DNA of 41,216 nt from Heterotrichella gracilis (Eukaryota; Sar; Xanthophyceae; Tribonematales; Xanthonemataceae). Below the pieces are notes generated by a model that saw nothing but the letters and a program-made list of their open reading frames with translations, had not been told where the DNA came from and ran no database searches. Numbering within the stretch: position 1 is the stretch's first letter; every line of letters starts with the position of its first letter. The stretch lies in NCBI GenBank assembly GCA_032358255.1, contig JAULBX010027008.1:1-41216 (forward strand), in the 5' to 3' direction. Below are positions 23,801 to 32,800 of the stretch, piece by piece. Both the position numbers and the translations under genes were made by a program.

Positions 23801-26800
23801 AATATGTCTTCACCCTGCCAGGTTGTGGCAATAGAGGCAACATGTGGGGATGGCACCAAGCTGCTCTGGGACCCAGGATTCACGCAGTCGCTCTGCTCTA
23901 ATCAGGTGCGATGGGGCCAGCAAATTTTGGGTCGCCAACATTTAGGGCCAATAGTTGTAGCAGCTGAATTGTGGTACCCACAGCAAGGGTAATATGGTCA
24001 TTTTAGGACCTTCTTTTCGTATCAAATTATCCTTGCCAGGTTCTGCGCTCATGTCGTATGAGTAGCTGCTGCCATCTCTGCACTTTGCAGGGCTGGGATG
24101 AGGATCTTCCTCCCAAAGGCCACTTCTCCAATGCTGTGGAACCAACGAAATCACCCCACTACACTCCACCGCAACAAACCCTTAACACGCCTCACCCCCC
24201 TGCAGGTGTCTTTGTCAGTGAGCGTTACACTTGCAGGGCAGGCCAGCTCCTTGACAGCCATGCTGTACCGCCTCAACATGGACTTGCAATCCCAAAACAT
24301 GCCAGGGAAACCTCAGAATAAACAGAACACCGAGAAAAACACATACAGAAAACCATGAATGAAGACACTCCCCTCTTTTCCCTTGCCAGGTGTCTTTCTC
24401 AGTGAGCGTTGCGGGCCAGGCCAGCTCTTTCACAGCCACACTGTACCGCCTCACACAGTCCGACCTGCTGGCCCAGCTGGGATTCCCACAGCTGCTCACC
24501 CCAGACTTCACTCGAAACGTCAGGTGAGCTCAGCCTAAAATATAGGTTTTGTTTAAATATACTTCGTGAGCTATTAATAAAAATAGTTAAAAATAATAAC
24601 AAAGAGTGCCCCAACAAGGGACCCGCCAAGGGACCCGCCTGCAAAACTGATAACCCGCGTGGCCTAAACCCTGACCATTGCCTGCAGGACCGCCGCGTGT
24701 CCCGATGGAACCCTAGCTGTAGGGTTTGCCATGTCGCCCGCGCAGGGCGTGGGAGTGGTGGGTGCGCAGTACATGTCCGTGAAATGCGCAGCTTCCAGCA
24801 TGCCAGGCAAGTCGGGGTTGGAATGGTGGTGGGGAGTGGGGTGGAATGGTTGTGTAGGTGGAGCAGTGCACTGGTGGTGGGTGGGGTAGGAGCGGGTTGA
24901 GTAGAATTAGTACGGGGGTTCCTCGGGGGTGATTTATGGCCTTTGCATGGATGTTCAGACAATTATTGGTACTTAATGGTGTGCCTGATGATCTGAATGA
25001 TAATCGATGGATGGTTTGAGTGATGATCTGATTGTGAATCGATAGGTGATATAAATGATCATCGGCATGATGATCGATACATGGTATGAGTGATGATCTG
25101 CCACACAGACAATTGCACTGCACAGGGTGCACCTGTGATCTGGTAGATGATTGGATGCTTAATCTACAACCATCCCGCGTGTGTGTAGGTCGAGGATGTA
25201 GGGTTTACATGGTGATCAGGGCTTGTATACTTGGGGTATATCTTGAACCCCTACACTCTAAACACACCAGACAGGACTTCAGTATGCCTGGGTGAATCCT
25301 AAACCCTACATAGCCCCTGTGTTTTGCTCGATAATGACCACCTGTGTGCCCACACCCACAGCCCAACCCCCCTCTCCCCTCCGGCCCCCACCTCCCCTTC
25401 TCTCCCCGCCCCCTCTTCGCCCCCCTCCACCCCGCGGCACCCGCTCCCCACCCTCCCCTCGCCCCCCGCCCTCCCCGCCCCCGCCCCCACCACAGCCGCC
25501 CTCCCCGCCACAACCGCCCTCCCCACCCATGCTCCCCTTGACATACGGTGCGCACCCTTCTGGATGACCCTGCATGCAAAGTAACTGCATGTTCACCCAT
25601 AACCAAACATCACTAACAATGTATGTGCACTGTAAAGCCGGACCTGGGACATCAGAAAGGTAATGTTTAAATAAAGATGGTTTGGAGGAACTTTGGGGGG
25701 GGGGTCATCATTATTCTGTTCTAATAGGGATGTCCCAGGCGCATCTCACCCCTATGCCTGTGTGCCTGCCACCACTGCTAATGCAGGTGCACCTCATCCA
25801 GGCAAAGTGAAGGTGTGGCAATTGGCAAGCATGCTTTCTTATGTACAATAGTACTTATGATGTGGATGAAATGGCAGTTGTTTGCATTCCGTGCCCCTGC
25901 AAATCTTCAACCCTAAACCTAAGCATGGACCCTAAGGCGCAAACTTGAAACCTAAGAATCCGGTATTCAATTTTCGCACGTGCAGTGCCTTGACCAATCC
26001 CTAATCCCTAAACTTAAACCCAAAAACAAACGTGTCTTCACATCTTGCATGCAGTGCCTGTGGAGCCTCTGGCCAACTTCGCCTGCCTCACATGCGGTGA
26101 CGCGTCCCCTGTCACCACCATTCTATGCGCACCTGGGGAGCTCATCACCCAGCTCATAGTGAAAGAAACCCTCAACGGCGGGCCTGGTGTGGAGTCTGTG
26201 TGGCTGGGCAACGTGGGCATGAAGTGCGGCAACAGCACCGAATACGACCTGCCCCTCATTTCTAGTAAGTGGGCACAGCCAAACCCTGAACCCTAATGTG
26301 TACACTGTAAGCCCCGCAGGCAGGGTAGGTATCAGTTGTTTCAAAACCCCTTTAATCCTTGGCCCCTCACGAATTGACCGTGATGTTTAAGGAATTGCAT
26401 TCGTGGCTCAAGGCCTTGTTGGGTTAAAGAAGTGAATTCTTGCAGATTCACAATGCCAGTGCGGTATCGTTTGTTTTTCTGCAAATACATGGCTTTCGTA
26501 TGGCAGTAATACTGCATCATGGCAATGGGCGCATGTGAGAGCATCTGCTTTTACCCCTGCCACACACCTGACCCAACTCCCTGTGGCCCCTACCACCACC
26601 CTCACCCGCCCACCCCACCCACCACCCCACCCACAAAGCCCCACTGTTCCCCCCTCACAGGGTTGCAGGACACCGCTGTGCCCATCTTCGGCATCATCAA
26701 CCCAAGCACAGGCCACAGTGCCACCTACTCCCCCCCCGGTGGCATGGCTGTGTTTTCCACCTTCACCTCGCTGCGCACCGCAAAGTACCCCGGCCTGGAG

Positions 26801-29800
26801 TCATTCATGGGCTACCACGCAGGTAGGGAATTAAAGTATTATTACATGGGTAATCGGATGCATCAACAGTCATTCATGGGCTACCTCCCAGGTAGGGTAC
26901 ATAGTCATGTGCAGCTCAGCAGCACAGTGAGATGAGCTGTCATTCTTGCACACGCGGCGCCCAGCAGTTACGCTTTGGCTCTGGTACTTTATTGTGTGTT
27001 TTAATGCCCACCAGTTTTATGTGATTTATTGTACATCTGCACACCTCAAACTACCCCGGCCTGGAGTCGCTCATGGGCTACCACGCAGGTAGGGGCCATG
27101 CAAGTAGACGGAATTGCATTCAACTTGCGCCCCTCACAGCACTCTTTATATGGGTACGTGTTTTGCAGGTGCTACCACCTGTGCATGCTGCCCATGCTGT
27201 TTGATCATTCACTTAAATATTTACTTATTTTGTTATTGTTTTTTGTTTCCATCAGATGGGGCCGTCCTGACTCCCTTCTCCTGCCCGCCGGGATGGTACG
27301 CAAAGGGCCTAAAGGGGAGGGGGTTATACTACTTTGGGCGCAACATCGTAGACACATTCCAGGTGGTGTGCGAGGTGCAGGCTGAAGGTGAGTGGAGAGG
27401 GGGAGGGGGATGGTGCGAAGCCTCTCCCCTCCCAATCTGTGCAGCTGTGTAACACTCCACCTGCCATGTTTCCTGCAAAGGGGGTGTAAAACGATAGCAC
27501 TTTCTCGCACATAAGGGGTATCGCGTCCCACTACCTAAACAGGGTTTACTGACCCCAAATTCCATCCGGAGCTCTAAATGACCCTGTGTGGTGTGACATG
27601 TCCAGGTTTCAACCCGTGCGTGGCCAACTACAGCCTTGTAGGGACAGAATGCGTGTCCAACATAAAACGTGAGTAATTGCAATGCATTTCATGCAAGGTA
27701 GCAGGTTAAGCTGTAGCTCACAAACCCTTAGCTGTATGGGTCCACCTCCACGCCCTACACTTGCCAACAATCACCCACTTCCACACACATTGCCAATGCA
27801 GAGCCCTCCACCCCTCACTGCCAAGTAACACACCCTCACAAACTGCCATTCCCACAACCAATTGCCACTCCATGTAGCTGTACTGTACCCACCCGCCCAC
27901 CCCTTGCCACCACAGCACCCCCTTTCCCGCCAACGCCCCCTCCGCCCCCACCGGCCCCGCCCCCGCCACCATCCCCCCCTGCACCCCCCCAGCCGCCCCC
28001 AGCGCCCCCCTTTGCATGCTCTAACGTGGCTCCCAGCTCAGTCTACAAAATTGTGGGCATGGACTATAGCACGTACAATATGGCATGGAACTCGTCATGG
28101 ATCGACTGCTGCAGGTGGGGTGTGTGGTCTAGGAGACAGGTTTTAGGGTTCAGTAGGATGTATGTATGTAGGGGTCAGCAACAGAAACCCTACACCCTCA
28201 AACTTAAACCCTAAACCCTTTCCCTCTGCAGGCTGTGCGGCACCACCCTGGGCTGCACCACTGGATGTATGTAGCGGTCGGCAACAAAAACCCTAAACCC
28301 TCCTTTCCCCCGCAGGCTGTGCGGCACCACCCTGGGCTGCACCCACTGGATATACCTGACCTGGGCGTCAACAACACCGACCGCCAGCGCTTGATCCTTG
28401 ACTACAAACCCATACAGCAGAGCCCTCTTTATTTGACCCACTCGCAGTTAACCCTGACACAAGAACCCTAAACCCCCTTTCCCCCGCGCAGGCTGTGCGG
28501 CAACACCCTTGGCTGCACCCACTGGATGTACCTGGGGGTGAACAACACAGACAGCAGCGCATTCTGCATGGACATGCATGGGGAAACAGAGCTGCAGTCA
28601 TTGCCAAACCCACTGCAATACACAGGAACAATCACAGGTAGGGCGCAAACCATGAACCCCAACCCTAGACTCTAGTTTGTGCTGGGTTCATCGCAAAGCC
28701 GCTGCAACACACGATGACAGTCACAGGGAAACCCTGGCCTGGTGTGTACCATGCATATTGAACATGCAGGGAGTAGCAGCCAGCCTTGTACACATGGCGC
28801 CAGGCAGGGTTTTGACCTGTGTTTACACCATCTGAATTTTGGGAACTTATTGTCAGGGGTTTCCCAGGCCTTCTTGTTAGGGTTTTGTGGAGGGTAGCCC
28901 CCCCTCCCTTGAGTTGAGAATCACACAATGCTTGCATGGATTCCTGTCCTCGCCTCCCACCGCCAGTGTCATATATCGTCGGTGCGGTGTGCAGGGGGCA
29001 TGGCCTACTCCCCACCACCACCCTCACCACCGCCACCACCGCCACCGCCGCCACCGTCACCCCCCAGGCCCCCTCGCCCCCCCTTCTCACAGCCAGGTAC
29101 CCCCAATCACGCCCCATCATATCTGATCACTAGTGCTGTGACTGTAACCCATGGGCAATGCCAGCTACTGCCAGTCACACACCCATGCATTGCCATGCCT
29201 TATCATATTCTTCTGTTCCTCCCCACACCCACCCATCACAGTGCCATTGCATCTCACTTCACTGCAAAACCCCAAGTCATAAACCCTAACCAGCCTCCGT
29301 ATTGCACCCCCCGACCACCTCCGTCTACACCCCTACCCGCCCCACCCCAAAGCCTCCTACTCCTGGAGCCTGTGGTGGGGGCAGCACATGCAAAGGGAGC
29401 GAACTCTCTTTGCTCTAAATCAGAAACCATTAACCACTAATCATAGATGTCCAATCACCCTCAGCATCAGCTTGGCATCTCCCTCCCATAACTCCCTCCA
29501 CCCCGCCTCACTCTCTCACTCACACCCAAATCCACACTCACACTCGCCCACCACCCATCCCGCAGCCTCCTACTCCTGGAGCCTGTGGTGGGGGCAGTAC
29601 GTGCAAGGGGGGCAGGAAGATACGAATGGGGACTCGATTGAGGAGACGCCTATTTACGTGTGCTATGTGGACCAAGATGGGACTGCCAAGCTGGGCAAGA
29701 CCGTGGGCACAGCCTGCAACATAGGTGGGTGGGGTACAAAGATGTACCCATACCGGCGCTAAAGGAATATGATAGGACTATACTCCTATTATTGCCTAAT

Positions 29801-32800
29801 TACCCTTGGAAATATAAAACATTGCTCCATTTTTGCATATCGCATTTGTACTTTTGATATTCTTGACCCCACCAAAATTATATTATAATATTTATATATA
29901 TTGTAGGCAGTGAAAGAGTTACGAGCAGACGGATCTGGTCACTCGAAATCTGCTACAGCACCACATCACACTATGGTACTACCTGCACTCCTCCTACCCT
30001 TCTCTGTAGACTTATGGAGCCCCCCACCCTGTCCTGTGTATGACAAACCTTACTTTAGCAATCCTTGTATCTGAATTAATGACCCCTAAAATCAACTCCT
30101 GTGTGTTCTAGGCCTGGGGGGAAGTGAGATCTCCTACAACAGCGGCTCTATCTACTACCTCCACTCCTCCTACACCCCCGTGTGGACGCCGGACCAGCCC
30201 GCCACCCCTGTGTATGACAAGAAAGGGGTGGACGCGGTGTGTAAGGGGCACTACACCAATGGGGACCACTGCGGGTGGGCAGACGGCGATGGGTGCCACA
30301 TTGGGTGGGGGGGTGAGGAGCACGTGCTGACTGACTTCCTGTGGCTCAGCTTGACAGGTGGGTGGGGTTGGTGGTGGAACCCCTCACCCCTCATCCTGGA
30401 AGGGGGTGGGGCGCAGGTGCAAAATACTGTATGCTTTGCCATCAGCCCGACTCAAATCATCAGGTGTTGCCACCTCCTTATAATTATGCTTCACCAGCAG
30501 CATGTGCACCATCGTCATCATCACCACCATCATCATCATCACCAGCATGAGGACCAGCAGCACTGCCACATGCATCGCCAACATCGCACCCCATTCCCCG
30601 CTGAATGTGTTGAGCTTGATGATATCAGCCCCCCCTTCCTTGGAACATATGTATGCATGCATGCTACATCACCCCCCCTCCTGCATCTGACCGTCCTCCC
30701 CCCCCTCCTCCCCTCCCACAGCCACCCCTCCACCGCCCCCCACGATGCCGATCACATATGGTACGTTGCCACCCACCCACCCACCCTACCCACTCTGCTT
30801 GACACAGTCACACTACTGCACCCAAACCCCTACACCCTTGGTTGGCATCGCCACGTTGCAGTACCCTACACGCTAAAACTGCTTGACATTTTCATGCAGC
30901 TGCACTTCAATCCTACAAGCGGGTTGGCATTGCCACGCAACTGTGCAATATGCATGCTCTACCTACCATTGCATGGGCAGACCCCCTTACACAGCCTGCA
31001 CTACCGGACAGAGCACATAGTGGTCCGCGCCAAGCACAATGCCATCCAGGATCACTTAACTATATATACCCTGAACATTGGTCTGCACCCAGCACAGTGC
31101 CACATCCCCTTACTTCTACACCCTACACAGTGGTATGCATCTAGCGCAGTGCTACGCTGCCGTTGGGTCATGCAGCGGTTGCACAGGCAGCTTGGTGCTG
31201 ACCCGAATTGTGCTCGGGGGATGTGATGGTTGCCTCAGACCTTGAACTTCAAAACCTCTTTATAAATAACCTTTTAGCCGGTTGTGTTTTCTGGTATTTA
31301 AATCCTGGAACCCAGTCCTTGGCCCTAAACTGTGGTCCATCCTCCGCGCAGTGCCATCCACCCCACTGGGCGCATGCAAGGACTGCTTCGGCAGTGTGGT
31401 CCTCACATTGCTCTGTGACGGGGATGCGCTGGTCACCGCTTTCTGGATCTATGAGACCAGCCTTGGAGGACCTGACAACCAGGCGCCGTGGCTGGGCACA
31501 GTAGGGTTCAACTGCTTTGGGGACGATGGGAATCCCCAGGTGCTGAATCCACGAGTGAATGGTGAGTGGGTATAGCGCATGTGAAATTATAAGAAAAAAT
31601 ATATTTTGCAAAAAATGCATGAGTAGTTGAGATCATCAGATGGCGCTCTTACAGTAATAGCAACCAGCATAATCTACCCTTTATAAGCCTGTCTATTATT
31701 GTTGCGTATGTTGTCTCCCAGCTTTGATGGTAGTTGCACGTTGCATCGGTGTCTGAGACCAGCAACGGACCCCAGCGTGCAGCTGAGGTTTATGATTTGA
31801 ACTACTGCTTTGAACCCCTGGAAATTTGCCTCTTTGAACCCTGCTTTCCCACATGCGCCCACATGCTTTTCCCAATGGTGCAGGGCTGAACCAAGGCGCA
31901 CAGGGGGCGCAGGTGTACCCGCCCGGCCAGCTCACAGCCTTCGCCTCCTTCAACGCATCCGTGCTCACCCTGCCTGGCACCGTGGCCATGGACAACTTCT
32001 TGGGCTACCAGGCCCTGAGCAACACTGCCATGAAGCAGTTCTCGTGCGCCAAGGGGGGGTTCGCCAAGGGTGTGCGCGCGCGCGTGCTGGAGTGGGGGGA
32101 CCGCACCGTGCTCACCAGCTTCCAAGTGGCGTGCGAGCAGCGGGCGGCAGGTGGGGGATGGGGAATGGAGGGGTGCTGGTGGTACATGTGTGTTAGAGAG
32201 TGTGCTGGAGTGGGGGGACTGCTTCGTGCTCACCGGTTTTAAAGCATAGAGGACAGCAAGCGAGCGGGGTGTCGTCTTCAACACCCCACCTTTGAACAGC
32301 AACACCGTGTGGCTGTGGTGCAGCCTTCAACCCCTGGGCAAGGCAACATTACTTTGAATTGTATCTATATTCATACATAATTTAATAACATTCATACTTT
32401 TTTGTTGTAAAATAGTTGTGCTTGGTGCAGACTTCAACCCATGCGCGGATGGCTATGAGGTGAAATACTCAAGCAAGGGGATCCCCTCCTGCTCTGTGTA
32501 CAAACCACCTCCACTGCCGCCACCGCCCCCTCGCCCACCACCCCGCTCGCCACCCTCCCCACGCCCACCCCCACCCTCACCTCCAAGCCCCCGCCCACCG
32601 CCACCATTGCCACAGCCACCACCCTCCCCTCCTCCACCACCCTCCCCTCTCCCACCATTGCCGCCCCCCCGCCCACCGCCACCATTACCTAGACCAGCAC
32701 CCCCACTCCCGCCTGGACCACCACCACCCACCCCGCCACCATCACCACCACCACCACCACCCCCTCCATCACCACCACCATCACCACCTCTCCACCCACC

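Noticed and set aside
24091..24160. Candidate extra exon (GWDEDLPPKGHFSN) between exons 21 and 22
   Set aside because: It has an acceptor (TTTGCAG) but no good donor, and exons 21 and 22 already join in phase without it.
28195..28500. CRISPR-like array of regularly spaced repeats
   Set aside because: The repeats are splice-junction copies with unequal spacing and a clear link to the adjoining exon, in a eukaryotic intron-rich gene.
30180..31226. Plus-strand open frame of 348 codons
   Set aside because: It begins inside exon 33, in another frame, and runs through the GTGGGT donor into intron sequence rich in CAT/CAC repeats. The sequence beyond the exon is low-complexity.
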